DNA from: Kribbella pittospori | GTDB lineage: Bacteria; Actinomycetota; Actinomycetes; Propionibacteriales; Kribbellaceae | Assembly (NCBI RefSeq): GCF_004331465.1 | Contig: NZ_SJKB01000001.1 | Location: forward strand, 682,001 to 746,000 | Reading direction: 5' to 3' | DNA: 64,000 nt | Shown: positions 33,893 through 42,672 of the stretch, piece after piece | How the letters are laid out: each line of letters opens with the position of its first letter | How positions within the stretch are numbered: the first letter of the stretch is position 1 | Notes under the pieces: model-generated | Databases searched by the model: none | Told to the model about the DNA's origin: nothing | Seen by the model: the letters and a program-made list of their open reading frames with translations, nothing else | Position numbers and translations under genes: made by a program

Positions 33893-34294
33893 TCACGACT
33901 GGTCCGGTGTGGGTGGGCCGCCGGGGGGCCATTCGACTAGCTCGATGCGGTAGCCGTCGGGGTCTGTTACCCACGACGTCTTCGGACCGTCCGAACCTCC
34001 GGGTGATTCGGGAGCGCCGGGCTCCAGCCCACCAGCGGTCAGCCGGTCGACGGTTGCGCCGAGCGACTCGACCTCGATTGCCAGGTGGGCGAACCCACCA
34101 ACGACGACCGGCCCGTCGGCGGGGCGGTGCACGAGTTCGAGTGATACGGCCGACTCGTCGGGCAGCTTCAGCCAGACCAGGCTCGACCCGTCGTCGAACG
34201 GCATCGTGGCGAGCTCGGCGTACCCCACAGTCCGGTAGAAGGCGAGCGAACGCTCGAGGTCACTCACGCGCAACGCGAAGAGGATCGTCTTCAT
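33893..34294 (-). CDS. VOC-family (glyoxalase/bleomycin-resistance-like) protein
   Basis: The protein is 133 aa from ATG at 34294, where similarity begins (MKTILFALRVSDLERSLAFY). It is a single VOC module with paired beta-alpha-beta-beta-beta units; metal-ligand candidates are Glu in SLELVHR, His in GFAHLAIEV and Glu in RIELVEW. The Shine-Dalgarno is weak. It is convergent with the CoxG-like gene and divergent from glycerate kinase. Substrate unknown; the fold supports lyases, dioxygenases and drug-binding proteins. The upstream GTTGACAATCC matches the recurring palindrome half-site described in the findings. Confidence 0.8.
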   Translation of the reverse strand: MKTILFALRVSDLERSLAFYRTVGYAELATMPFDDGSSLVWLKLPDESAVSLELVHRPADGPVVVGGFAHLAIEVESLGATVDRLTAGGLEPGAPESPGGSDGPKTSWVTDPDGYRIELVEWPPGGPPTPDQS

Positions 34295-34356
34295 GTTGAC
34301 AATCCAACCGGCGGCACCCACGCACGTCAACGAACGCCGTGGGAGAGGATGTCGGC

Positions 34357-35451
34357 ATGCGAGTGCTGATTGCGCCGGACAAGTTCGCGGGCACGTTGAC
34401 GGCCGTCGAGGCGGCCGCGGCGATCGAGGAAGGGTGGCGGCGGCGGGATCCACAGGCCGAGGTGCTGGTCGCGCCGATGGCCGACGGCGGTCCCGGGTTC
34501 ATCGACGTACTGTCCGCGGTCGTCGACGGGACGCTCCTGTCGGTGACCGTCCGCGGCCCGCTGGGCGACGACACCCCAGCGACCGTTCTGCTCGCGGGCG
34601 AAACGGCGTACGTCGAGACCGCGCAGGCGTGCGGCCTGCACCTGGTGGAGCCGAAGCAGCGCCGCCCCGAGGACGCGACGACGTACGGCGTGGGTCAGCT
34701 GATCGCGGCCGCGGTCGAGGCCGGTGCGAAGCGGATCATCCTCGGACTCGGCGGCTCCGGGACGAACGACGCCGGCGCCGGACTGCTGGCGGCCCTCGGT
34801 GCCACCGCGACCGGAGGCTCCCTGGACGCCGGTGCCACCGGGCTCGCGGAGCTGACGGCCGTGGACCTGGAGCCGGCGAGGGAGCGGATGGCCGGGATCG
34901 AGTTCGTCGCGGCGAGTGACGTCGAGAACCCGATGCTCGGACTGCGAGGCGCGACCAACATCTTCGGCACCCAGAAGGGCATCACCGACGAACGCAAACC
35001 GGCGGTCGACGGCTGGCTGACACGGTTCGCCGAGCTGGCCGGCCGGAAGACCGCCGACCAGAAGGGCGCAGGTGCCGCCGGTGGTCTCGGCTACGCGCTG
35101 CTTCTCCTCGGCGCCGAGCGGATCTCCGGCATCGACCTGGTCGCCGACCTGACCGGCCTGAAGGAGAAGGCATCGAGGGTCGACCTCGTGCTGAGCGGTG
35201 AAGGCGCGTTCGACTTCCAGTCCCGCGACGGCAAGGTGATCGCCGGCGTCGCTAAGGTCGCGAACGACGCCATGCGCCCGTGCGTCGTTCTGGCCGGCAA
35301 GGTCCAGATCGGTTCCCGCGAGATGCGCACGATGGGAGTCGAGTCGGCGTACTCGCTGGTCGACGCGGTGGGGGAGGAGCGCGCCTTCGCCGACCCGCAC
35401 GGTTCGTTGGCGGCGGTTGCAGAGCGTGTCGCCCGGACCTGGGCGCGCTGA
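34357..35451 (+). CDS. Glycerate kinase
   Basis: The protein is 364 aa from ATG at 34357, with GAGAGGA 8 nt upstream. It has the GckA/GarK-type layout, starting MRVLIAPDKFAGTLTA. ADGGPGF, the glycine-rich LGLGGSGTNDAGAG phosphate loop and the C-terminal LVLSGEGAFDFQS are typical of the class. It phosphorylates D-glycerate to 2-phosphoglycerate, a step that can follow glyoxylate or sugar-acid breakdown. It is monocistronic as far as seen, divergent from the VOC gene. Confidence 0.88.
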   Translation: MRVLIAPDKFAGTLTAVEAAAAIEEGWRRRDPQAEVLVAPMADGGPGFIDVLSAVVDGTLLSVTVRGPLGDDTPATVLLAGETAYVETAQACGLHLVEPKQRRPEDATTYGVGQLIAAAVEAGAKRIILGLGGSGTNDAGAGLLAALGATATGGSLDAGATGLAELTAVDLEPARERMAGIEFVAASDVENPMLGLRGATNIFGTQKGITDERKPAVDGWLTRFAELAGRKTADQKGAGAAGGLGYALLLLGAERISGIDLVADLTGLKEKASRVDLVLSGEGAFDFQSRDGKVIAGVAKVANDAMRPCVVLAGKVQIGSREMRTMGVESAYSLVDAVGEERAFADPHGSLAAVAERVARTWAR

Positions 35452-35609
35452 TCACCCTGCGACCGGGGTTGTTGATCCTGGAAATTGGTGTGCGACCATG
35501 GGAATGGTTCCGGATCGGCGCTTGTTGGTCCGAAATGACAGCGGACTTTCCGCGCACGGTTGCCTGCCCACACGGCAGCCGGGCGCTCACGAGATGACTG
35601 GAGTCAGGA

Positions 35610-35966
35610 ATGACTGAAGCGCAGACCGAGCAGACCGTCGCCACGGGTGTTCTCCTCACCGACGGGGCCGCCGCCAAGGTGAAGGCGCTGCTCGAGCAGG
35701 AAGGCCGCGACGACCTCGCGCTGCGGGTCGCCGTGCAGCCGGGCGGCTGCTCCGGGCTGCGGTACCAGCTGTTCTTCGACGAGCGTCAGCTCGACGGTGA
35801 CGTGGTGGCCGACTTCGGCGGCGTGAGCGTGGTGACGGACCGGATGAGCGCGCCGTACCTGAAGGGCGCCTCGATCGACTTCGTCGACACGATCGAGAAG
35901 CAGGGATTCACGATCGACAACCCGAACGCCACTGGCTCCTGCGCCTGCGGCGATTCGTTCAACTGA
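35610..35966 (+). CDS. erpA: Iron-sulfur cluster insertion protein (HesB/IscA family)
   Basis: The protein is 118 aa. It is an A-type Fe-S carrier with the three conserved cysteines in GGCSG and the C-terminal C-x-C-G (SCACGDSF). These hold a cluster for delivery to apoproteins. The LRVAVQPGGCSGLRYQLFF block is diagnostic. It is preceded by a 158-nt non-coding stretch with no strong hairpin and followed 8 nt later by a textbook terminator, so it is probably a single-gene unit. The symbol erpA follows common actinobacterial usage; iscA or sufA naming is equally defensible. Confidence 0.88.
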   Translation: MTEAQTEQTVATGVLLTDGAAAKVKALLEQEGRDDLALRVAVQPGGCSGLRYQLFFDERQLDGDVVADFGGVSVVTDRMSAPYLKGASIDFVDTIEKQGFTIDNPNATGSCACGDSFN

Positions 35967-35974
35967 GCCTCCTG

Positions 35975-36010
35975 CGAAGCCCCCGGCACCTGTTGGTGCC
36001 GGGGGCTTCG
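35975..36010 (+). terminator. Very stable terminator hairpin after erpA
   Basis: A perfect 16-bp GC-rich stem (35975-35990 with 35995-36010) closes a TGTT tetraloop, starting 9 nt past the erpA stop. It is the strongest terminator-like structure I found in the window. Confidence 0.85.
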
Positions 36011-36173
36011 TCGTGTCCGGACGCGGTCCGGCGACACGCCGCCTGACCTGCACAGACCAGGGGTACGCCGAGCGGGTGAACCAATCGTTTGACTACGGTG
36101 GAGGGGCTGAGCACCCGGCGTAGCACCCCGATCACTCCGGGGTTCCAAACCGTGGGAGGTCGATCGATCCGCC

Positions 36174-36815
36174 GTGTGGGACTACATCACCGAGCGTCAT
36201 TCGCAGTTGCTCTACCAGAGCTATCAGCACCTGAGCCTGGTCATCCAATGTGTGGTGCTCGCCACGGTGATCGCGGTCGCGCTCGCCGTCGTCGTCCACC
36301 GCAACCCTCGCATCGCCGCCCTGGCCGGAGGGATCAGTGCGGTCGGCCTGACCATCCCGTCGTTCGCGTTGCTCGGCCTGCTGATCCCGCTCGCCGGCAT
36401 CGGCACCGCCACGTCGGTGATAGCGGTCACGTTCTACGCCTCGCTGCCGATCCTGCGTAACGCGGTTGTCGGCCTGGCCGGTGTCGACGCCACCCTGATC
36501 GAGTCCGCCCGCGGCATGGGCATGGGCGCCACCCGCACTCTGCTGCGGATCGAACTGCCGCTGGCGTGGCCGGTCATTCTCGCCGGTGTGCGCGTCTCGG
36601 CGCAGATGTCGATGGGCATCGCGGCGATCGCGGCGTACGTGCTCGGGCCCGGCCTGGGCAGTTTCATCTTCACCGGACTCACCCAGATCGGCGGCGCGAA
36701 CGCGCTCAACTCCGCTCTGGTCGGCACCCTCGGCGTGGTGCTGCTCGCTCTGATCCTGGACGCTGTGCTGCTGTTCGTCGGCCGCCTGACCACCTCGAGG
36801 GGAATCCGTGTCTGA
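36174..36815 (+). CDS. Quaternary-amine (betaine/choline-type) ABC permease 1
   Basis: The protein is 213 aa from GTG at 36174; GGGAGG lies 14 nt upstream, rather far. It has about five or six transmembrane segments and the ATPase-contact loop LIESARGMGMGATRTLLRIELP, typical of OpuB/OpuC/ProW permeases. It is followed by the ATPase, a second permease and a binding protein in the OpuC-like order. The system imports compatible solutes or choline, powered by ATP. The transported compound is not determinable. Confidence 0.85.
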   Translation: MWDYITERHSQLLYQSYQHLSLVIQCVVLATVIAVALAVVVHRNPRIAALAGGISAVGLTIPSFALLGLLIPLAGIGTATSVIAVTFYASLPILRNAVVGLAGVDATLIESARGMGMGATRTLLRIELPLAWPVILAGVRVSAQMSMGIAAIAAYVLGPGLGSFIFTGLTQIGGANALNSALVGTLGVVLLALILDAVLLFVGRLTTSRGIRV

Positions 36816-37995
36816 AACCACCGTGACCGAGAGCAGCGACAGCACCGAAGTCAGCGGTGTCGACATCGAACTGACCGACGTCGTCAAGCGGTACCCCGGG
36901 CAGCGCAAGCCTGCCGTCGAGGGACTGTCCCTGCACATCCCGGCGGGCGAGATCGTGATGTTCGTCGGACCGTCGGGGTGTGGCAAGACCACGTCACTCA
37001 AGATGATCAACCGGCTGATCGAGCCGACGTCCGGCAGCATCCGGATCGGCGGCGAGGACGTCAGCCGGCAGAACGACGACGATCTGCGCCGACGGATCGG
37101 GTACGTGATCCAGGGTGGCAGCCTGTTCCCGCACATGACGGTCACGCAGAACATCGCGCTCGTCCCGGGCCTGCTCGGCTGGGACCGGAAGCGCACTGCC
37201 GAGCGCGTGGATGAGCTGCTTGAGCTGGTCGGCCTCGATCCGGAGCGCTACCGCGGCCGGTACCCGCGCGAGTTGTCCGGCGGTCAGCAGCAGCGGGTCG
37301 GAGTGGCCCGCGGGCTGGCCGCGGATCCGCCGGTGATCCTGATGGATGAACCGTTCGGCGCGGTCGATCCGATCACCCGGCAGCGCCTGCAGGACGAGCT
37401 GCTCAGCATCCAGGAGGAACTGCGCAAGACGATCGTCTGCGTCACCCACGACTTCGACGAGGCGGTCAAGCTGGGGGACCGGATCCTGATCCTGACCGAG
37501 GGCGCGAACATCGCGCAGTACGACAAGCCGGAAGCGATCCTGGCGAACCCGGCCGACCGGTTCGTCGCGGACTTCGTCGGCGCGGGCGCGGCGTTGAAGC
37601 AACTGACTTTGAGTCGGGTCAGCGAGATCGAGCTGAGCCTGCCGACCGTCGCCGAGGTCGGTGATTCCGCTCCCGACGTACTGCGTGCTGCGCAGTCCGC
37701 CGGCGACGACTCGGTCGTCGTACTGGATGGACGACGCCGGCCGGTGGACTGGATGTGGACCAGGGACCTGTCGGATGTCGACAAGGTGCCGGCGCCGCCT
37801 GAGGACAGTGATCTCGTCACCATCGATCGCCGTGCGACCCTCAACGACGCGCTCGACACCATGCTGGTCTCGAGCCACGGCTGCGCTGTCGTCACCGGGC
37901 GACGGGACGAGTACCTCGGCGTTGTCGACTTTCAGGCGGTGCTGGCCCGGATCCAGGACGGCACGAATCCGGAGGCGGAAGAGGTAGCGACGTGA
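36808..37995 (+). CDS. Quaternary-amine ABC ATPase with CBS region (ProV/OpuCA-like)
   Basis: The protein is 395 aa from GTG at 36808, overlapping the permease stop by 8 bp, with GAGGGGA upstream. Walker A is GPSGCGKTT, the signature LSGGQQQR, Walker B ILMDEPFGAVD and the switch THDFDEA. The last 130 residues form a CBS-type region (PVDWMW; DALDTMLVSSHGCAVV), which in OpuA-type transporters senses ionic strength. Osmotic gating is thus plausible, though only known from homologous systems. Confidence 0.88.
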   Translation: MSETTVTESSDSTEVSGVDIELTDVVKRYPGQRKPAVEGLSLHIPAGEIVMFVGPSGCGKTTSLKMINRLIEPTSGSIRIGGEDVSRQNDDDLRRRIGYVIQGGSLFPHMTVTQNIALVPGLLGWDRKRTAERVDELLELVGLDPERYRGRYPRELSGGQQQRVGVARGLAADPPVILMDEPFGAVDPITRQRLQDELLSIQEELRKTIVCVTHDFDEAVKLGDRILILTEGANIAQYDKPEAILANPADRFVADFVGAGAALKQLTLSRVSEIELSLPTVAEVGDSAPDVLRAAQSAGDDSVVVLDGRRRPVDWMWTRDLSDVDKVPAPPEDSDLVTIDRRATLNDALDTMLVSSHGCAVVTGRRDEYLGVVDFQAVLARIQDGTNPEAEEVAT

Positions 37996-38816
37996 CCGCG
38001 CTCGACCCGGGTCCTGACACTGGCGTGATGCCGGAGAATCTCGCCGACGCGAAGGCGACCGCCGCGGGTCTGGCCGCCGAGCGCCGACGCCGGCCGTCGT
38101 GGGGACTCCTGATCGGGCAGCCGTTGTTCGTGGCGATCGTCCTGGCGGGCTGGGCGATCTGGCGGTCGCAGGCTGAGCTCGACTCGATCGAGCAACGTCA
38201 GCTCGACTGGAAGCTGCTCGGTCGGTTGACCGTCGAACACCTCGAGCTCACCGCAGTGGCCACAGTGATCGTGCTGGCGATCGCCGTACCGCTGGGCATC
38301 GCGCTGACCCGGCCGAGGTTGCGCCGGGCGGCTCCGATCGTCGTGGCGGTGGCCAACGCCGGTCAGTCGGCTCCGGTGATCGGACTGATCGTGCTGCTGG
38401 CGATCTGGCTCGGCTTCGGCTTCTGGACCGCGATCCTGGCGCTCTGCCTGTACGCGATCCTGCCGGTACTGCGGAACACCATCGTCGGACTGCACGGCGT
38501 CGACCCGACCTTGGTGGAGGCCGGCCGGGGGATGGGTATGTCGAGCCCGGCGGTGCTCGGCCGGATCGAGCTACCGCTGGCGGTGCCGGTGATCATGGCC
38601 GGCATCCGGACTGCGCTCGTACTCGTCGTCGGCACTGCGACCCTGGCGACGTTCATCGACGCGGGCGGTCTGGGCACGCTGATCACGACCGGCATCCGGC
38701 TGCTCCGGTTCCCGGTGCTGATCAGTGGCGCGTTGCTCGTCGCCGCGCTGGCGTTGCTGATCGACTGGGCGGGCCGAGTGCTCGAAGAGGTCGCGCGACC
38801 GAGGGGACTCGGATGA
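37992..38816 (+). CDS. Quaternary-amine ABC permease 2
   Basis: The protein is 274 aa from GTG at 37992, overlapping the ATPase stop by GTGA. It has a longer cytoplasmic N-terminus than permease 1 (about 35 residues), then about six transmembrane helices. The coupling loop LVEAGRGMGMSSPAVLGRIELP mirrors that of permease 1. Together they form a heterodimeric channel, the OpuC-like two-permease arrangement. Confidence 0.86.
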   Translation: MTALDPGPDTGVMPENLADAKATAAGLAAERRRRPSWGLLIGQPLFVAIVLAGWAIWRSQAELDSIEQRQLDWKLLGRLTVEHLELTAVATVIVLAIAVPLGIALTRPRLRRAAPIVVAVANAGQSAPVIGLIVLLAIWLGFGFWTAILALCLYAILPVLRNTIVGLHGVDPTLVEAGRGMGMSSPAVLGRIELPLAVPVIMAGIRTALVLVVGTATLATFIDAGGLGTLITTGIRLLRFPVLISGALLVAALALLIDWAGRVLEEVARPRGLG

Positions 38817-39784
38817 GGCGGATCCTGGCGGTACTCAGTGCATCGTTGCTTGTTCTGTCCGGCTGCGGTCTCGGCACCAGCGGCGGATTCGTTCCGACCG
38901 GTTCGCTGAACGGCTCGTTGCGATCGGTGCAGAGCCTGGACGGACTCTCCATCGGGATCGGGTCGAAGAACTTCCAGGAGCAACTGATCCTCGGCAAGAT
39001 CGCCGCGATCCTGATGCAGTCCGCGGGCGCCGAGGTGAAGGACCTGACGAACATGCCCGGCAGCGACACCTCCCGGCAGGCGATGCTGCAGGGCCAGATC
39101 CAGATGTCGTGGGAGTACACCGGCACCGCGTGGATCTCGTACCTCGGGCACGACACCGGCATCCCGGACAAGCAGAAGCAGTACGACGCGGTCCGCAAGG
39201 AGGACGAGGAGAAGTACGGCCTGATCTGGCTGAAGCCCGCGCCGATGAACAACAGCTACGGCTTCGCGGTGACCCGCAAGAACTCCGAGAAGCTGCACCT
39301 CACCAAGCTGTCGCAGCTCGATTCGCTGCCGGTGAAGGAGCGCACGTTCTGCGTCGAATCCGAGTTCGCGAACCGGAACGACGGGTTCGAGCCGATGCTG
39401 AAGCACTACGGCGTACCGCTCGGAACCGGCGTACTGCGGGACAACATCCGGACTCTCGACACGGGAGCCGTGTACGCCGCGACCAGCAAGGGCGACTGTC
39501 TGTTCGGGGAGATCTTCACGACCGACGGGCGGATCAAGTCGCTGGATCTGGTGGTGCTACAGGACGACAAGAAGTACTTCCCGGCGTACAACGTGGCTCC
39601 GGTGATCAGCAAGAAGGTGCTCGACAAGTACCCGCAGCTGCGGGACTTGTTCGAGCCGGTGTCGGACAAGCTGACGGACGAGGTGCTGATCGAGCTCAAC
39701 GCTCAGGTCGATGTAGACGGGCGGGAGCCGGCCGATGTCGCGATGGACTGGCTGGTGAAGGAAGGGTTCGTCAACCGCGACTGA
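38813..39784 (+). CDS. Glycine-betaine/choline-type substrate-binding lipoprotein
   Basis: The protein is 323 aa; ATGA overlaps the permease stop. The signal peptide ends in lipobox LSGC (Cys about 19). Mature features of the OpuAC/ProX_like (OpuCC) class include SIGIGSKNFQEQLILGKI near the start, WEYTGTAW with an aromatic cage residue, and the NVAPVISKKVLDKYP region. It captures the solute outside and hands it to the two permeases. The gene ends inside a bidirectional hairpin. Confidence 0.87.
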   Translation: MRRILAVLSASLLVLSGCGLGTSGGFVPTGSLNGSLRSVQSLDGLSIGIGSKNFQEQLILGKIAAILMQSAGAEVKDLTNMPGSDTSRQAMLQGQIQMSWEYTGTAWISYLGHDTGIPDKQKQYDAVRKEDEEKYGLIWLKPAPMNNSYGFAVTRKNSEKLHLTKLSQLDSLPVKERTFCVESEFANRNDGFEPMLKHYGVPLGTGVLRDNIRTLDTGAVYAATSKGDCLFGEIFTTDGRIKSLDLVVLQDDKKYFPAYNVAPVISKKVLDKYPQLRDLFEPVSDKLTDEVLIELNAQVDVDGREPADVAMDWLVKEGFVNRD

Positions 39785-39812
39785 CGGGCTGCTCCTGGGC
39801 GGAGCAACCCGT
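39784..39812. terminator. Bidirectional terminator hairpin
   Basis: A 12-bp stem with one mismatch (39784-39795 with 39801-39812) and a 5-nt loop lies between the convergent binding-protein and MFS genes. The first base of the stem is the last base of the lipoprotein stop codon. Confidence 0.65.
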
Positions 39813-39818
39813 CGTCGT

Positions 39819-41306
39819 TCAGTGCGCTGGTGTGCCTTCGCGGGCGCGCTTCGGCAGTAACCAGGTGACGGCGAGGCTGACCACGAACATCCCGATCGCG
39901 ACCAGTACCGCGGTCTTGGTCGCGCCGAGGAACGCGTGCGCCGGCAACAGCTGGAAGAAGATCGTGCCGATCACTGCGACCCCGATCGCACCGCCGAACT
40001 GCTGCATCGCGGTCAGTACGCCGGATGCCGAACCCGCTGCCTGGTCGTCGATCGACGCCAGGATGATGTCGAACAGCGGGGCGAACACCAGTCCGGCACC
40101 GATACCGGTCGCGAGGGTTGCCGGGACCAGGTTCCAGATCGTGGTGGCGTCGCCGTACGTGTGCAGGGTGAACCACACGCCGCCCATCGCCAGGGTCATC
40201 ACCGCGACCCCGAGCTGCAGCGCCTTGCGGCCGAACTTCGGTGCGAGCAGGCCGCCGGACAGCGGCGCGCCGATCGCGATGCCGAGCGAGAACGGCACCA
40301 TCGCGAGGCCGGCCTTGAGCGGGCTGTAGTGCAGACCGAGCTGGGTGAACAGGTTGAAGACCAGGGTGAAGCCGGACATCGCCAGGAAGAACGTGGTGAT
40401 GACGGCGAGGCCGGCGACGTACCCGCGGCTGCGGAACAGCGACGGGTCGATGACCGGGTTGCCGGAGCGGCGCTCACGCCAGCCAAAGAGTGCGAACACG
40501 CCGATGGACGCGACCATCATCGCGATCGACCAGGCCGGCCAGCCGAGCTCGCGACCCTGGACCAGCGGGTAGATCAGCAGCCCGGACGCGAGGCTGACCA
40601 GTACGACGCCTGCGGTGTCGAGCCGGGACGCGCCAGGCGTCTTCACCTCGGGCATGAACCGGAGTGCGCCGACCAGGGCGGCGATTCCGATCGGGACGTT
40701 GATGAAGAAGATCATCCGCCAGCCGGCGTCGAACCAGTTCGCGTCGATCAGTACGCCGGCGAGGATCGGGCCGGCGACTGCAGACAATCCCATCACCGGA
40801 CCGAACATCGCGAACGCCTTGCCGATCTCTTCCGCCGGGAAGACCGCCTTCAGGATCGCGAACCCCTGCGGGATCATCACGGCGCCCAGCAGTCCCTGTG
40901 CGACCCGGCTGCCGATCAACAGCTCCGGTGAGGTGGCGAATCCGCAGACCGCGGACGCCAGGGTGAAGCCGACCGCGCCGATCAGGAACAGCCGGCGGCG
41001 TCCGACGAGATCGCCGAGGCGGCCGAAGCTGATCAGGCCGATCGCGAAGGCGAGCGTGTAGCCGGCGAGCATCCACTGCATCGCGGACTCGGACCCACCG
41101 AGCTCCGCTCGGATCGACGGCGCCGCAATGTTGACAATCGTCGCGTCGACAAGATCCATGATCTCCGCGATCAGCACGGTCGCGAGCACGATCCAGCGCC
41201 ACCTGTACGGCGTACCGCTCGTCTTGTCGGAGGTGGTCGCCGGGCCGGCGGTGCCCGGCGCGGTGGTGGTCTGGGGTTCTGGTGGGGTGGTGGTTGAGGT
41301 GCTCAT
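39819..41306 (-). CDS. MFS drug-efflux transporter, 14-TM (DHA2/EmrB-QacA type)
   Basis: The protein is 495 aa from ATG at 41306, with GGAGCC upstream. A Thr/Pro-rich cytoplasmic N-terminus (about 40 aa) precedes about 14 transmembrane segments. DHA2 marks are motif D1-like DLVDATIVNIAAPSIR in TM1, GRLGDLVGRRRLFL (motif A) and RVAQGLLGAVMIP (motif B). It exports lipophilic or cationic compounds by proton antiport. It is divergent from a TetR regulator with two strong dyads between, so inducible efflux is likely. Confidence 0.88.
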   Translation of the reverse strand: MSTSTTTPPEPQTTTAPGTAGPATTSDKTSGTPYRWRWIVLATVLIAEIMDLVDATIVNIAAPSIRAELGGSESAMQWMLAGYTLAFAIGLISFGRLGDLVGRRRLFLIGAVGFTLASAVCGFATSPELLIGSRVAQGLLGAVMIPQGFAILKAVFPAEEIGKAFAMFGPVMGLSAVAGPILAGVLIDANWFDAGWRMIFFINVPIGIAALVGALRFMPEVKTPGASRLDTAGVVLVSLASGLLIYPLVQGRELGWPAWSIAMMVASIGVFALFGWRERRSGNPVIDPSLFRSRGYVAGLAVITTFFLAMSGFTLVFNLFTQLGLHYSPLKAGLAMVPFSLGIAIGAPLSGGLLAPKFGRKALQLGVAVMTLAMGGVWFTLHTYGDATTIWNLVPATLATGIGAGLVFAPLFDIILASIDDQAAGSASGVLTAMQQFGGAIGVAVIGTIFFQLLPAHAFLGATKTAVLVAIGMFVVSLAVTWLLPKRAREGTPAH

Positions 41307-41331
41307 CGGTGGCTCCTGAAGGACGTGGCGC

Positions 41332-41359
41332 GAACGGTGTTCGTTAACGAACACTGTTC
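41332..41359. promoter_or_regulatory. TetR operator 1
   Basis: A 28-bp dyad GAACG-GTGTTCGTT-AACGAACAC-TGTTC, perfect over its central 18 bp (41337-41354) and with one mismatch pair further out, lies 26 bp upstream of the efflux gene start. Predicted binding site of the adjacent TetR protein. Confidence 0.75.
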
Positions 41360-41364
41360 TAATC

Positions 41365-41397
41365 GCGAACACTGTTCCTGTCAAGTACGGTGTTCGC
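41365..41397. promoter_or_regulatory. TetR operator 2 (spaced half-sites)
   Basis: GCGAACAC at 41365-41372 and GTGTTCGC at 41390-41397 are exact inverted copies separated by 17 nt and repeat the half-sites of operator 1. They lie just upstream of the TetR start (41410), so autoregulation is likely. Confidence 0.6.
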
Positions 41398-41409
41398 TAC
41401 AGTGGTCCC

Positions 41410-42120
41410 ATGACCCAGTCGCCCTGGCAGCCGATCAGCCCCGCGAAGCCCGCCCGCACCCCGAAGGAACCGCTCACCCGGGACCGGATCGTCGACGCGG
41501 CCATGCGCCTACTGGTCGACCAGGGGTACGACGCGGTCTCGATGCGCAAGGTCGCCCAGGTCCTTGGCACCGGACCCGCCTCGCTCTACGCCCACGTCGC
41601 GAACAAGAAGGAACTCGACCAACTCCTGGTCGACCGCGCCGCCGAGGACATGCGACTCCCGGAGCACCCGGATCCGGACCGCTGGCAGGAACAACTCAAG
41701 GACGCGATGCGCGAGATGCTCCGCGTGATGCGTGCCAACCCCGGCGTCGCCCGAGCCGCAATCGGTCAAGTCCCGCTGGGGGAGCGGGCCCTCATCAGCA
41801 CCGAGCGATTCCTCGCGATCCTCAAGGCCGGTAACCTCCCCGACCAGGCCGCCGCCTGGGCCGTCGACCTCATCCCGCTCTACGTCACCGCCGTCGCCTT
41901 CGAAGAAACCGTCCAAGGCGCGTGGGCCTGGACCCCCGAAGACGTAGAAGGCTTCGTCACCGGCCTACGCACGTACTTCCAATCCCTCCCCGCCGACCGC
42001 TTCCCCCTCACCATCGCCCTGGCCACGTCCCTAACCTCCGGAGCCTCAGGCGACGAACGCTTCGAATTCGGCATCACCGTCATCACAGCAGGCCTAGCCG
42101 CCCTCGCCCAGAAGGCGTGA
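41410..42120 (+). CDS. TetR-family regulator of the efflux pump
   Basis: The protein is 236 aa. The helix-turn-helix occupies residues about 25-70: RDRIVDAAMRLLVDQGYDAVSMRKVAQVLG and then GPASLYAHVANKKEL, a Tet(R)/TetR_C-type reader. The C-terminal ligand domain is about 150 residues and helical. Divergent from the MFS efflux gene with shared dyad operators, the usual arrangement of a substrate-induced repressor. Ligand unknown. Confidence 0.88.
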   Translation: MTQSPWQPISPAKPARTPKEPLTRDRIVDAAMRLLVDQGYDAVSMRKVAQVLGTGPASLYAHVANKKELDQLLVDRAAEDMRLPEHPDPDRWQEQLKDAMREMLRVMRANPGVARAAIGQVPLGERALISTERFLAILKAGNLPDQAAAWAVDLIPLYVTAVAFEETVQGAWAWTPEDVEGFVTGLRTYFQSLPADRFPLTIALATSLTSGASGDERFEFGITVITAGLAALAQKA

Positions 42121-42672
42121 CCCCCTCCAGCGACACCTGCTGCGGTCCGCCGGCCCAGCTACCGCACGCCACGCCGGACATTGCCTCGCACCCAACCGCC
42201 AGCAGTTCGGGGCACTCCCGCCGGTCCACCCCAGACTCGCTCCACCGGACATCCCGCCAGTCCACCCGAGGGTCGTTCCACCGGACGCGTCGGCCTGTCC
42301 GCGCGACGCTCGCCCCACCGGACGCCTCAGCCTCTCCACCCCAGGCCCCGCGTCGGTCCACAGGCGCGGCTTGGGTCCGGCCGCGCTCCATGCCAGTCCG
42401 CCGGGTGTGACCGCCAGCCTGCTCCGGGATCCACCGGTCTACTCCGAGCGCGTCCGTTGGGCCGCCGGCACCTCTGCCCGCCCCGGAGCCTGACCGGTCC
42501 GGCAGGTGTTACCGACTGGCAACTAGTGGTCGACTGCGTGTGACTCCTTGCTGTTCACTAATGCACATGGTTAATGTTCGGATTGTCAACAAAACTACGA
42601 CCTGGCCGTCAGTGTGTGCCGAAGGCGTGAGGTGGGCACCCGGGTGAGGCCGTGTGACGACAGGAGGACACC
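42121..42672. other. 552-bp intergenic region with degenerate ~36-bp repeats
   Basis: No convincing gene. From about 42212 to 42360 there are imperfect units ending in CCACCGGA (42242-42249, 42278-42285, 42315-42322; spacing 36-37 bp) with internal GTCCACCC. Open frames across the repeats on both strands have repetitive, low-complexity products and no ribosome site. The right end (42548 onward) is AT-richer and looks like a promoter for the MFS gene at 42673. Confidence 0.5.
42548..42594 (+). promoter_or_regulatory. Putative promoter with downstream palindrome for the MFS gene
   Basis: TTGCTG (42548-42553), a 17-nt spacer, then TTAATG (42571-42576), in a locally AT-rich stretch. TTGTCAACAA at 42583-42592, an inverted repeat TTGT/ACAA, follows at once and could be a repressor site or one of the recurring palindromes. 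Pattern-based proposal. Confidence 0.4.

Noticed and set aside
42083..42543. Open frames on both strands in the intergenic repeat region
   Set aside because: The products are repetitive Arg/Pro/Ser/Gly sequences with no start signals; they arise from high GC content and degenerate repeats.
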